Shown here in pieces: positions 34,194-42,863 of a stretch of DNA of 64,000 nt. Source of the stretch: Chryseobacterium panacisoli (GTDB taxonomy: Bacteria; Bacteroidota; Bacteroidia; Flavobacteriales; Weeksellaceae). The notes under the pieces were generated by a model that was given only the letters and a program-made list of their open reading frames with translations, had not been told where the DNA came from and did not search any database. Numbering within the stretch: position 1 is the stretch's first letter; each line of letters starts with the position of its first letter. The translations under genes and the position numbers were made by a program. The stretch is from the NCBI RefSeq assembly GCF_008274625.1, contig NZ_VTRU01000003.1, positions 248,001 through 312,000 on the forward strand, given 5' to 3'.

Positions 34194-34559
34194 ATGCAAA
34201 GAATATCCTTACTTCTTTGCCTGTTACTATCATGCAATTTTGTTCAGGCATCAACAGGCAGTTTAGAAGATACTATAGCAAATTCTGCTTCTTGGTTCAT
34301 TTTACTTGTTTTACCTATAGCAGGAATTTATCTTTTCTGGAAAGTTCACATTTATCCGGAAAAGGTAGCTGAGAAAAAGAACCATCCTCAGCTGAAAGCC
34401 ATAAAAAGTATGTGCCTCCTTTCCCTTGTTTTTGGAGGCCTTTTATGGCCGATTGCCCTAATCTGGGCCAACTATGATTACGGAACCCAAGAAACACCGA
34501 AAAAAGACACGAATACCACAGATTTTACTGAAGAAGAATTTAAAACAATCGAAAATTAA
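34194..34559 (+). CDS. DUF3302 domain-containing inner-membrane protein (YiaW-like)
   Basis: A 121-residue membrane protein with an N-terminal signal-like segment (LLLCLLLSCNFVQAS) and two further helices (SWFILLVLPIAGIYLFW and MCLLSLVFGGLLWPIALIWA). It matches DUF3302, the family of Escherichia coli YiaW. In enterobacteria YiaW lies next to YiaV, an HlyD-type adaptor. The same pairing is seen here, five bases before the HlyD gene. Function unknown, but a link with the adaptor is strongly suggested. Confidence 0.8.
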   Translation: MQRISLLLCLLLSCNFVQASTGSLEDTIANSASWFILLVLPIAGIYLFWKVHIYPEKVAEKKNHPQLKAIKSMCLLSLVFGGLLWPIALIWANYDYGTQETPKKDTNTTDFTEEEFKTIEN

Positions 34560-34564
34560 AAAAC

Positions 34565-35722
34565 ATGCTGGAATTACTAGTAGCAATATATGCCGGAATA
34601 TGCTGGCTGCTTATTAAAAAACTCAAACTCATCCCTTGGACATTTACTACACAGGTAGTGGTATATTCATTACCTATCTTCGGGTCTATAGCTTTAATAT
34701 TAAGTTTAAATTATTACTGTCCTATTACCTCTGACGTAAAAGTGGGAAACAGAAGTGTAGATATTACCACTCAGGTTTTGGGAAGGGTGAAAAAAGTCTA
34801 TGTAAAGACCAATCAGGAAGTAAAGAAAGGAGATACTCTATTTGTACTGGACAGAGAGCCATATCTACAGGAAATAAAATCTTTGGAAGCTAAGCTGAGC
34901 AATATGAAAGCTACTGTAAGTTCTTATAATACGGATATTTCAGCTTCCAGAAAAAATATTGCAGGGTTACAGTCACAGCTGGATTTAGCTAATAAAAGAG
35001 CTACTCAGTATAAGGAATTGGTGGAAGCAGGCGCGGCTAATAAATTTGATCTGGAACAGGCTGTCACGAATGTACGTGATCTTCAATCAAGAATCAGTGC
35101 AGCACAGTCACAGCAACAGTCATTGGAAACGAAATCTAACGCTTCTTATGGTGGAGAGAATTCATCAGTGTCTGAGATTCAGGCAAAGCTGGAGCAAGCA
35201 AAATGGAATCTTTCCCAAACAGTTGTTCTGGCTCCTACCGATGGAGTAATTCCCAATGTTCAATTGAATGAAGGAGCAATTATGGCACCTTTTAAATCTG
35301 CTTTTGTTCTGATCCAGAAGCAACAGTCAGTAATTGGATTTTTTGCCCAGAATGAACTGGAATCGGTAAAAAACGGTGATGAAGTAGAACTGGCTCTTAA
35401 AACAGAACCGGGAAAAGTGGTAAAAGCCAGACTTGAATATGTAATTGATGCTACCAGCCAGGGAATTATGAATAATGCAGGAGGAATGCTGGGAGGCAAC
35501 GGGTCTACTGCCGGACTTCCTGACACAGCAAGACAATTGCCGGAAACCGATGGAAAACTTATTGCGAAGTTTGTATTGGAAGACAGCCAGAAACAGCTTA
35601 CCGTTGGAGCAAGAGGAACAGCGGTCATCTATTCTGACCATATCAAACCGCTTCATCTTATCCGAAAAGTAATGGTACGTATCAACAGTAAAATCAACTA
35701 TCTGATTCCTAAACTTCATTAA
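34565..35722 (+). CDS. HlyD/EmrA-type periplasmic adaptor protein (YiaV-like)
   Basis: A 385-residue membrane-fusion protein. One N-terminal anchor (LLVAIYAGICWLLI, then VVYSLPIFGSIALILSL) precedes a biotinyl-lipoyl half (VKVYVKTNQEVKKGDTLFVLD near residue 78-98), a long coiled-coil hairpin (residues about 105-205, AKLSNMKATVSSY to LEQAKWNLSQ), and the barrel. It would link an inner-membrane pump to the TolC protein encoded next. No pump gene is present in this operon, as in YiaV/YibH-type loci. One base separates it from the TolC gene. Confidence 0.88.
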   Translation: MLELLVAIYAGICWLLIKKLKLIPWTFTTQVVVYSLPIFGSIALILSLNYYCPITSDVKVGNRSVDITTQVLGRVKKVYVKTNQEVKKGDTLFVLDREPYLQEIKSLEAKLSNMKATVSSYNTDISASRKNIAGLQSQLDLANKRATQYKELVEAGAANKFDLEQAVTNVRDLQSRISAAQSQQQSLETKSNASYGGENSSVSEIQAKLEQAKWNLSQTVVLAPTDGVIPNVQLNEGAIMAPFKSAFVLIQKQQSVIGFFAQNELESVKNGDEVELALKTEPGKVVKARLEYVIDATSQGIMNNAGGMLGGNGSTAGLPDTARQLPETDGKLIAKFVLEDSQKQLTVGARGTAVIYSDHIKPLHLIRKVMVRINSKINYLIPKLH

Positions 35723-35723
35723 C

Positions 35724-37124
35724 ATGTACAAGAAATTAATTTTACTGGGTGTACTTTCTGTAAGTTTAAGTTCATGCATTGGTTACAAAGAGCCAACTAA
35801 GGAAAATATAAACGGGCTTAAGGAAAAGAGCGAAATTGCTTCTCATATGGAAATCCCGGATGAATGGATCTTCGACAGAAAAGCGAACTCAAGATCAATT
35901 TCCTATGACTGGATCAATGATCTTAAAACACCTCTATTGGAAGCCCTGATCAATGAAGGAATGCTGTATAATGCTGATCTTATTATAGCAAAGGAAAAGC
36001 TGAATCAGATTGAACTGGCAATGGAAATTGCAGGAAGTGATCTTTATCCAAGTGTAAGCGCAGTAGCCAATACTTCCAATAATTTAGTAAGTGATACTCA
36101 GATCCGACGCCTTGCCTTAAAAGCCAACTGGGAAATTGATCTTTGGGGAAAAAATAAATCTTCACAAATGGCAGGCACCAGCAATTACTTTTCTGCAAAA
36201 CATCAGAATACCTTGCTGCATCAGTCTATTGCCGGGATGATTGCTAAAGCTTATTTTCTGAATATTGCGGGAAATAATCAGGAAGATAAGATTGAAAGTT
36301 ACATTCAGAAATCTAGAGATCTGGAAAAGCTGTATGTCATTCAAAAGAAAATAGGAACGGCCAATGCTTTGGATATCTCCAATATAACAGCAGAGATTAT
36401 TTCCCTGCAAGGTTATCTGGAAAAGATAAAAAATGCAAATACACAATCCAGAAGATCACTGGAACTGCTCACCGGAAAGTATCCGGAAGGGAAGTTAGCC
36501 ACTCAGAATTTTTTTAATCCTGTAACCAATAGGATTCCTGAGTCTTTTCCTCTTGAACTTTTGGAAAACAGATCAGATATCCAGGCTAATCATTTTCAGA
36601 TTGAAAAGGCTTTTTATGAAGTACAGCAGGCTAAAGCAGCAAGACTTCCTTCATTAAGTATAAGTGCGTCTCTTGGATCTGCCGGAAGTAATGTGGAATC
36701 TATCAATTCTTTATTTTCAAATCCCTTATTAAAAGTGGGTGGCGGATTGGTTTCTCCGCTATTCAACAGCGGAAAATTAAAAAAGAATGTGGAGATAAAA
36801 AATTCCCAGCAGAAACAGGTTGTTGAAGAATATTCAAAAGCGGTTCTGAATGCTTTGAACGAAGTGGAGACTTCTCTGGCCAATCTTCATTCTATTGAAA
36901 AACAGATGACTTATACGACTAAGGCTGTCAATGAATTAAAAAATAATATTACGCTCACCGAGAAACAGATAAAGGTAGGTATCAACAACAGTTTTGTACT
37001 GATCCGTAAACAGAGGGATCTCCTGAAAAACGAAATGAACCTCATCAGTCTGGAACTTCAGTACAGAATAGAGCGCATTAATCTTTATATGGCTTTAGGC
37101 GCTGAGAACTTCATTTATTCATAA
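35724..37124 (+). CDS. TolC family outer-membrane factor (lipoprotein type)
   Basis: A 466-residue outer-membrane efflux protein of the NodT/CusC type. A lipobox LSSC puts the acylated cysteine at residue 18. The typical sequence is present: LIAKEKLNQIELAMEIAGSDLYPSVSA near 88-115 and its internal repeat near 285-310 (FQIEKAFYEVQQAKAARLPSLSISASLG), giving the tandem TolC structural repeat. It ends the operon, with a terminator at 37135-37168. Substrate of the efflux system is unknown. Confidence 0.9.
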   Translation: MYKKLILLGVLSVSLSSCIGYKEPTKENINGLKEKSEIASHMEIPDEWIFDRKANSRSISYDWINDLKTPLLEALINEGMLYNADLIIAKEKLNQIELAMEIAGSDLYPSVSAVANTSNNLVSDTQIRRLALKANWEIDLWGKNKSSQMAGTSNYFSAKHQNTLLHQSIAGMIAKAYFLNIAGNNQEDKIESYIQKSRDLEKLYVIQKKIGTANALDISNITAEIISLQGYLEKIKNANTQSRRSLELLTGKYPEGKLATQNFFNPVTNRIPESFPLELLENRSDIQANHFQIEKAFYEVQQAKAARLPSLSISASLGSAGSNVESINSLFSNPLLKVGGGLVSPLFNSGKLKKNVEIKNSQQKQVVEEYSKAVLNALNEVETSLANLHSIEKQMTYTTKAVNELKNNITLTEKQIKVGINNSFVLIRKQRDLLKNEMNLISLELQYRIERINLYMALGAENFIYS

Positions 37125-37134
37125 TTTTATACTT

Positions 37135-37168
37135 AAAAAGACTACAGGCTATTTTCTGCAGTCTTTTT
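37135..37168 (+). terminator. Terminator of the efflux operon
   Basis: AAAAAGACTACAG pairs with CTGCAGTCTTTTT except one A-C mismatch, followed by T. Confidence 0.7.
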
Positions 37169-37270
37169 GCTTTTAAAATTCTGTATGCGTTTTTATCATT
37201 TTAAACCACCCCTGCAAAGGAGAGGAATATAAGTACCTTTGATGGAGTATTTGGGAAAGTTTCCGATTCT

Positions 37271-37759
37271 TTAGTGTGGTAATTGATCCCGGAAATATCC
37301 ATATACCCATGTTCCTGCAATGGCACTCAAAAGGGTAACAGATACTGCTAAAGCTCCTGTTCCGATCTGAGCGAATAGAGGTCCGGGGCAGGCTCCTGTA
37401 ACAGCCCAGCCAAAACCAAAAATCAATCCACCATAAATCTGACCTTTATTAAACTTTTTTGGAGTGAGTGTAATAGGCTCTCCATGTATTGTTTTTATAT
37501 TGAATTTTTTGATGAGCCATACTGAAATCATGCCCACCAACACAGCACTTCCAATGATACCATACATATGAAAAGACTGCATGCGGAACATTTCCTGTAT
37601 TTTGAACCAACTGATGACTTCTGCTTTCACAAAAATAATCCCGAAAATAATTCCTGCAGCAAGGTACTTCAAATTGTGATACCATTGATGAGTAAGAGTA
37701 CTTCCGTTCACACATACAGCATCCTGTTGGCATATATTCTGTTCTTTTTCTTTTATCAT
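37271..37759 (-). CDS. YeeE/YedE family membrane protein, second half-transporter
   Basis: A 162-residue membrane protein with about four hydrophobic helices. The family motif with a conserved cysteine is visible: GFGWAVTGACPGPLFAQIGTG near residue 115. In Serratia PmpA/PmpB and in thiosulfate or selenate-related YeeE/YedE proteins, this cysteine guides thiol or sulfide-like substrates. It follows the longer partner by 22 bases on the same strand. An extra amino-terminal stretch (CQQDAVCVNGSTLTHQWYH) holds two cysteines. Likely transports reduced sulfur; substrate not certain. Confidence 0.82.
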   Translation of the reverse strand: MIKEKEQNICQQDAVCVNGSTLTHQWYHNLKYLAAGIIFGIIFVKAEVISWFKIQEMFRMQSFHMYGIIGSAVLVGMISVWLIKKFNIKTIHGEPITLTPKKFNKGQIYGGLIFGFGWAVTGACPGPLFAQIGTGALAVSVTLLSAIAGTWVYGYFRDQLPH

Positions 37760-37781
37760 GATGTAAACTTCTGTTTTAAAA

Positions 37782-38351
37782 TTATATTGATAGGGAAAGA
37801 ATGACTGGCAGAATAATGTTAGCCATTAAAAAACCACCGATCATAAAGCAGATTGTTGCAACCAAAGAGGGCCATTGTAAGTTGGAAAGCCCCATGATAG
37901 CATGTCCACTGGTGCATCCTCCGGCATACCTTGTTCCGAAGCCTACCAGAAATCCGCCTACTACTATCATGATAAATCCTTTCAAAGTCAGTAGGCTTTC
38001 AAAATTCATTAGCTGTACCGGAACCTGATTGCTGTAATCTGTAATTCCGTAACCTGCCAATTCCGTTTTCAGATCAGGATTAACGGTTATTTCTGCGGGA
38101 TTGAGCAAAAAATCGGAAGCAATCATTCCTCCAAAGAAAATTCCAGCTACAAAGAATAAATTCCAGGCTTCTTTTTTCCAATCATATTTAAAAAAGTTCA
38201 CATTGGCGGGTATACAGGCTGCGCAGATATGTCTTAGTGAGGAACTGATTCCAAAGGATTTATTTCCCATTAGCAATAAGGCAGGTACGGTAAGACCAAT
38301 CAATGGGCCGGCAATATACCACGGCCACGGTTCTTTTATAATCTCCAGCAT
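37782..38351 (-). CDS. YeeE/YedE family membrane protein, first half-transporter
   Basis: A 189-residue membrane protein with about five helices. It has the GFGTRYAGGCTSGHAIMGLSN motif near residue 135 with the conserved cysteine, and a second cysteine-bearing region (SLRHICAACIP) near residue 37. Together with the next gene it probably forms the two-half sulfur-compound permease seen in many bacteria. It starts shortly downstream of the GH20 gene end on the same strand, but a terminator or promoter cannot be seen, so operon with GH20 is possible but unlikely by function. Confidence 0.82.
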   Translation of the reverse strand: MLEIIKEPWPWYIAGPLIGLTVPALLLMGNKSFGISSSLRHICAACIPANVNFFKYDWKKEAWNLFFVAGIFFGGMIASDFLLNPAEITVNPDLKTELAGYGITDYSNQVPVQLMNFESLLTLKGFIMIVVGGFLVGFGTRYAGGCTSGHAIMGLSNLQWPSLVATICFMIGGFLMANIILPVILSLSI

Positions 38352-38369
38352 TTCTCTTCTTTATTTATT

Positions 38370-40631
38370 TTAATTTGCGCCAATTTCATCTACAAATAAC
38401 CATGCCTTTGAATCTGCTCCGGGATTTCCTGCCGGAATAATGCCTGCATTTTCAATACTTAATTTCAGGTATTTTGTATTTTGTGCTCCAACGTTCACTT
38501 TGATTTTTCCATTCGAATTCTGAATTTCTGCTGTCCCGATTTCTTTAATTAGTTTAAAATTCTTGTTATCATCTGAAACAAAAATCTTTGCAGATTTAGC
38601 AAGGTGAATCCAGCTTCCTTTATTTTCTAATGTATTAAAATATACTTCTGTGAAAGAGGTTTTCTGACCAAAATCTATGGTTGCCACTACATCTTTCCCC
38701 TGAAAACCCAGCCATGTTTTGCCAAGCTGTTTTACATTTCCGATAATCCCGTCTACCAATGTAAAAGCACCTCCGAAAGAATAATTTTCACTTGGCTGCT
38801 GTTCAAGACTTATGTTTTTTCCTGTGGTCTTTGAAATCATAAACTGCTGTGTAGAAACAGCACTCTTCAACTGCCCCTCTTCAAAATAAGCAGATTTAAT
38901 TGTCAAAGAATTAGGAATCTGAACTGCGTTCTGGTAGGTTTTAGAGTTGATAGAAGGATCTGTCCCATCCAGCGTATATCTGATGCCATTTGAGTTTTGT
39001 GAGGTTGACAATTCGTAGGCAATTCCATTATTTGAAGGAATTACTTTTCCGGTGATGTTATAAATGCTCTTTGCATAGTTCACCTTCATGTTATCCAGAA
39101 CTTTAAATTGGTTGATTACCCTATTTTCAAACTCTTTATAATTTTTAGGATCTGATGTTCCCCACCCTACTTCAGAAAGGGCCATTAATCTTGGGAAGAT
39201 CATATATTGTACCTGTTTAAAATCTAAAATATATTCTGTCCATAAGTTGGCCTGAACTCCCATGATATATTTGGCCTGCTCTGCATTCAACTCGGAAGGA
39301 ATAGGATTGTAAGAATATACTTTATCTAAAGGAGTAAAACCTCCAAAAGCATTAGGCTCTGACTGTGGATCTCCCTGATAATGATCAAAATAACAATATG
39401 CTCCCGGAGTCATTACAGCAAAGTGTTTTGATTTTGCAGCTTCAATACCTCCGTTGACACCCGTCCAGCTCATTACAGCGGCATTAGGAGCCAACCCTCC
39501 TTCTAAAATCTCGTCCCAGCCTATAATTTTTCTTCCTTTGCTATTGACATATTTTTCAATTCTATGAATAAAATAGCTTTGTAAGCCATGCTCATCTTTT
39601 AAGTTATTTTTCTTAATTAATTCCTGACAGTGTGCGCATTCTTTCCATCGTGTTTTTGGACATTCATCACCGCCGATATGAATGTATCTGGATGGGAATA
39701 ACTTCATCACCTCGTCCAAAACGTTCTCCAGGAATGTAAATGTTTCGTCTTTCGGGCAGAAAACATCATCAAAAACGCCCCATTTCGTAGCAGCTTCAAA
39801 AGGTCCTTTTGTACAGGCCAATTCAGGATATGCAGATAACGCGGCCAAAGCATGCCCCGGCATTTCGATTTCCGGAACTACGGTGATATGTCTGTCCTGA
39901 GCATATTTTACCACCTCCTTTATTTGCTCCTGGGTATAAAAATAAGGTCCGTAAGGCTTTCCGTCAAAAGTATTATCAACATAAGCCCCGATCATGGATT
40001 CTTTACGTTTTGAACCTATCTGAGTAAGCTTTGGGTATTTTTTTATTTCAATTCTCCATCCCTGATCATCTGTTAAATGCCAGTGGAATGTATTCAGTTT
40101 GTACATCGCCAGATAGTCTATATACTGCTTCACCTCTTCCACCGTGAAAAAATGACGGCATACATCCAGATGCATTCCTCTCCAGGCAAATTTTGGCTGG
40201 TCTTCAATCTTCATCGTCGGAATTTCCTTACTCCCTTTATATTGCTCAAAAACCTGAATCAATGTTTGCAGCGCCAGAAAATATCCCTGTTTTGTATAAG
40301 ATTTTACATGAATCTGCTTTGGAGAAATTTCTATGGAATAATATTCTTTTTTCTGTTCCGCATCTGTTGAAACTGCAGAAATGATAGAGTGGGTCAAATG
40401 GCTTCCATCCTCTTTTTGAATATCTTGAAATTTAAACTGAGCATCTAACCGCTTTTTGAAAAATCCCGTTTCTTCTTTTGGTAAATTACTACTTAACAAC
40501 AAGGTTTCCGGTATTAAAAATGCTCCCTGCGAAAATTCAACTTTTTGAGGATAAGGGATTAAATTTAATTTATTTTGGGCTAAAATCACATTTGAAATCA
40601 ATATAAAAAGTGCTAAAAAAGTCCGTATCAT
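38370..40631 (-). CDS. Beta-N-acetylhexosaminidase, glycoside hydrolase family 20
   Basis: A 753-residue secreted enzyme with signal peptide (ending NVILAQ). GH20b N-terminal domain (LNLIPYPQKVEFSQGAF), then the barrel with FAWRGMHLDVCRHFFTV near residue 145 and the catalytic Asp-Glu pair in HIGGDECPKTRW near 318. C-terminal parts: a chitobiase-like beta domain (IRYTLDGTDPSI near 550) and an F5/8 type C-like carbohydrate-binding domain ending AWLFVDEIGAN. It removes terminal GlcNAc or GalNAc from glycans. No sorting domain, so it is probably periplasmic or released. Confidence 0.92.
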   Translation of the reverse strand: MIRTFLALFILISNVILAQNKLNLIPYPQKVEFSQGAFLIPETLLLSSNLPKEETGFFKKRLDAQFKFQDIQKEDGSHLTHSIISAVSTDAEQKKEYYSIEISPKQIHVKSYTKQGYFLALQTLIQVFEQYKGSKEIPTMKIEDQPKFAWRGMHLDVCRHFFTVEEVKQYIDYLAMYKLNTFHWHLTDDQGWRIEIKKYPKLTQIGSKRKESMIGAYVDNTFDGKPYGPYFYTQEQIKEVVKYAQDRHITVVPEIEMPGHALAALSAYPELACTKGPFEAATKWGVFDDVFCPKDETFTFLENVLDEVMKLFPSRYIHIGGDECPKTRWKECAHCQELIKKNNLKDEHGLQSYFIHRIEKYVNSKGRKIIGWDEILEGGLAPNAAVMSWTGVNGGIEAAKSKHFAVMTPGAYCYFDHYQGDPQSEPNAFGGFTPLDKVYSYNPIPSELNAEQAKYIMGVQANLWTEYILDFKQVQYMIFPRLMALSEVGWGTSDPKNYKEFENRVINQFKVLDNMKVNYAKSIYNITGKVIPSNNGIAYELSTSQNSNGIRYTLDGTDPSINSKTYQNAVQIPNSLTIKSAYFEEGQLKSAVSTQQFMISKTTGKNISLEQQPSENYSFGGAFTLVDGIIGNVKQLGKTWLGFQGKDVVATIDFGQKTSFTEVYFNTLENKGSWIHLAKSAKIFVSDDNKNFKLIKEIGTAEIQNSNGKIKVNVGAQNTKYLKLSIENAGIIPAGNPGADSKAWLFVDEIGAN

Positions 40632-40843
40632 TGGATGGAATTAAGGTTTGAGCTAAGATAATTATTTTTCAAAACTCTTTGAGTCTTTTAAAAACAAAAT
40701 TTAGGCATCTTCAATTGTTTAGATTCTTGTGAATGGACAATTTACCATGTGCAGAAACATGTTCTTAGATATTCTTCTATTATATTCTGTGCATTCTGGT
40801 TTGTTTTTTGATCAACTTAGACGACTTAAAAAATTAAAAGATT

Positions 40844-40851
40844 TAAATTTG
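40844..40851 (+). promoter_or_regulatory. -7 promoter box for the DUF4197 gene
   Basis: TAAATTTG matches TANNTTTG, 12 bases before the ATG at 40864. Confidence 0.55.
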
Positions 40852-40863
40852 TAAAAAAATAAG

Positions 40864-41679
40864 ATGAAAAAAAATATTTTTCTGGCGGCCGGTTTATTAT
40901 TCTCAATGTCAACACAGGCACAAATTTTCGATATCATAAAATCTGCCGTTAAAGACAAAACAGGCGTAGATCTGAATGCTCCGGTAAAGACTAACGGTAC
41001 TAAAACCACTACCACTACCACCACAACTTCCAGCCAGACCAATCATTCATCTGCCAATCTTGGAAACCTTACTTCTACTCAGATATCTTCAGGATTAAAA
41101 GAAGCTTTAAGCATGGGAGTAACGGACGGAGTTAAAAAACTGGCCATTACAGATGGTTTTTTTAAAAATGAAGCTGTAAAAATTTTAATGCCTGAAAAAT
41201 TAAGAAAGATCGACACCACTTTACGTTCTATCGGTATGGGAAGTCTTGCTGATGAAGGTGTTAAATTATTAAACAGAGCTGCTGAAGATGCTGTAACGGA
41301 AGCTGCTCCTATTTTCACCAACGCTATTACTTCTATGACCATTACGGATGCCAAGAATATTTTATTAGGCAGTAATAATGCAGCTACAAGCTATCTTCAG
41401 GGGAAAACCCAGAGTCAATTGTTCAGTGCTTTTCAGCCTAAAGTAAAGGCCTCATTAGGAAAAGTAGGCGCTGATACACTTTGGAAAAATCTGATTTCAA
41501 AATATAACACTTTTACAGGACAATCTGTAACAACAGATCTTAACGAATATGTTACTACAGAAACCATCAACGGTGTATTCAAAATGGTAGCTGATAAAGA
41601 AAGCGGCATCAGAAATACTCCGGCCATGAGAACGACAAGCATTTTGCAGAAAGTTTTTGGGGCGCAGGACGGGAAGTAA
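40864..41679 (+). CDS. DUF4197 domain-containing exported protein
   Basis: A 271-residue protein with a signal peptide (ending STQAQ). After a short linker containing eight consecutive threonines and a few serines (about residues 45-52, coded by a run of ACC/ACT), the DUF4197 domain begins: ISSGLKEALSMGVTDGVKKL near 77. The late part includes MTITDAKNILLGSNNAATSYL near 158. The family is common in Gram-negative bacteria with no assigned function. It lies alone with its own promoter and terminator. The repeated codons could slip and change length between strains. Confidence 0.82.
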   Translation: MKKNIFLAAGLLFSMSTQAQIFDIIKSAVKDKTGVDLNAPVKTNGTKTTTTTTTTSSQTNHSSANLGNLTSTQISSGLKEALSMGVTDGVKKLAITDGFFKNEAVKILMPEKLRKIDTTLRSIGMGSLADEGVKLLNRAAEDAVTEAAPIFTNAITSMTITDAKNILLGSNNAATSYLQGKTQSQLFSAFQPKVKASLGKVGADTLWKNLISKYNTFTGQSVTTDLNEYVTTETINGVFKMVADKESGIRNTPAMRTTSILQKVFGAQDGK

Positions 41680-41724
41680 GTTAGAGATTAGAGGTTAGGT
41701 TTACATACTACCCGCTGAGATATA

Positions 41725-41756
41725 AAAGCTGTTTCATTGATGAAGCAGCTTTTTTG
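41725..41756 (+). terminator. Terminator of the DUF4197 gene
   Basis: AAAAGCTGTTTCAT pairs with ATGAAGCAGCTTTT (one G-T pair), followed by T. Confidence 0.8.
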
Positions 41757-42031
41757 TTGGGTCTTAATTTCTTTTGTCCTGAAACAAAAGAAACAAAAAT
41801 TCAAGACCTGGAACTCTCCGCTAAAAATAAATCCTGTTCTCTAAAAATTCTAAACTTGCGCGGAATCATTATTTCTTAATCGGTTCTGCATTTGTCTCGC
41901 GCTTCGGACAATAGAATTTTCTTAACGTTCACAGAACTTATTTTTTTGACACTACGATTTCCTATGTCGCTTTTTTTAAGGTCGGTTATAGAAATATTTG
42001 TCGAATTTTAAATGATCATTTTCTGTGTTAT

Positions 42032-42072
42032 AAAAAAGTTTCGGCCTCACTTTGTGAGGCCGAAACTTTTTT
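42032..42072 (-). terminator. Strong terminator after scoB
   Basis: A perfect 19-bp stem (AAAAAAGTTTCGGCCTCAC with its complement) around a TTT loop; it works on either strand, and lies 14 bases past the scoB stop. Confidence 0.85.
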
Positions 42073-42085
42073 ATTGTTCATCAGA

Positions 42086-42739
42086 TTAAAACTGCATTTC
42101 AGGAATTTCACCTTCAATAATCAAATCTGCTTCTGTAGCTTTAATAATGTCTTCTACTGAAACCCCCGGTGCTCTTTCCACCAGTTTGAAACCTGCCGGA
42201 GTTACATCCAGAACGGCCAGTTCAGTAACCACTTTTTTCACACAGTTGACCCCCGTTAAAGGAAGTGTACATTTCTTAAGGATTTTGCTTTCTCCCGCTT
42301 TGTTCACATGCATCATTGCAACGATAATATTTTCAGCAGAAGCTACAAGGTCCATAGCACCTCCCATTCCTTTTACCATTTTTCCAGGAATTTTCCAGTT
42401 GGCAATATCTCCATTTTCTGAAACTTCCATGGCTCCAAGGATAGTAAGGTCTACTTTCTGACCACGAATCATCCCGAAACTGAATGCAGAGTCGAAGAAT
42501 GAACCTCCTTCCAGAATAGTAATAGTTTGTTTTCCGGCATTGATGATATCAGCATCTTCTTCCCCTGCGAAAGGGAAAGGCCCCATCCCCAAAACTCCGT
42601 TCTCACTCTGGAATTCTACAGAAATCCCTTCCGGAACATAGTTGGCAACCAAAGTAGGAATTCCAATTCCCAGGTTTACATAATAACGATCTTTCAGTTC
42701 TTTTGAAATTCTTTTGGCAATTTGTTCTTTTGTAAGCAT
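42086..42739 (-). CDS. scoB: 3-oxoacid CoA-transferase subunit B
   Basis: A 217-residue beta subunit of succinyl-CoA:3-oxoacid CoA-transferase. The motif EFQSENGVLGMGPFP holds the catalytic glutamate at about residue 46, and the N-terminal YVNLGIGIPTLVANYVPEG is conserved. The enzyme exchanges CoA between succinyl-CoA and acetoacetate. Its partner scoA is 2 kb away (44716-45417) on the same strand, with an oppositely oriented ABC exporter between them. Length is normal for a separate B subunit. Confidence 0.92.
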   Translation of the reverse strand: MLTKEQIAKRISKELKDRYYVNLGIGIPTLVANYVPEGISVEFQSENGVLGMGPFPFAGEEDADIINAGKQTITILEGGSFFDSAFSFGMIRGQKVDLTILGAMEVSENGDIANWKIPGKMVKGMGGAMDLVASAENIIVAMMHVNKAGESKILKKCTLPLTGVNCVKKVVTELAVLDVTPAGFKLVERAPGVSVEDIIKATEADLIIEGEIPEMQF

Positions 42740-42835
42740 AATAAAAACTTAGACTGCAATTTAATTATTTTCACTTGAATACAAAAGAGCTTTGTTGTGT
42801 TCAATAATTAACACTGTTAGTTAAAATAATATCTG

Positions 42836-42843
42836 TAATTTTG
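42836..42843 (+). promoter_or_regulatory. -7 promoter box for the ABC exporter
   Basis: TAATTTTG matches TANNTTTG, 20 bases before the ATG at 42864. It overlaps an in-frame GTG at 42843, which is therefore unlikely to be the start. Confidence 0.6.
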
Positions 42844-42863
42844 TGCCATTATTTTTTAACAGA

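Larger units (their letters stand above)
41680..42085. repeat. Spacer with terminator and a possible multicopy intergenic element
   Basis: After the terminator at 41725-41756 the segment 41757-42030 begins TCTTAATTTCTTTTGTCCTG, then AAACAAAAGAAAC and AAAATTCAAGACCTGG. This pattern resembles a spacer element I associate with Chryseobacterium genomes. It has stop codons in all frames and no promoter-like order. No second copy is in the window. A scoB terminator follows at 42032-42072. Confidence 0.4.

Noticed and set aside
34157..34372. 71-residue plus-strand frame overlapping the DUF3302 start
   Set aside because: Shadow of the DUF3302 gene in another frame.
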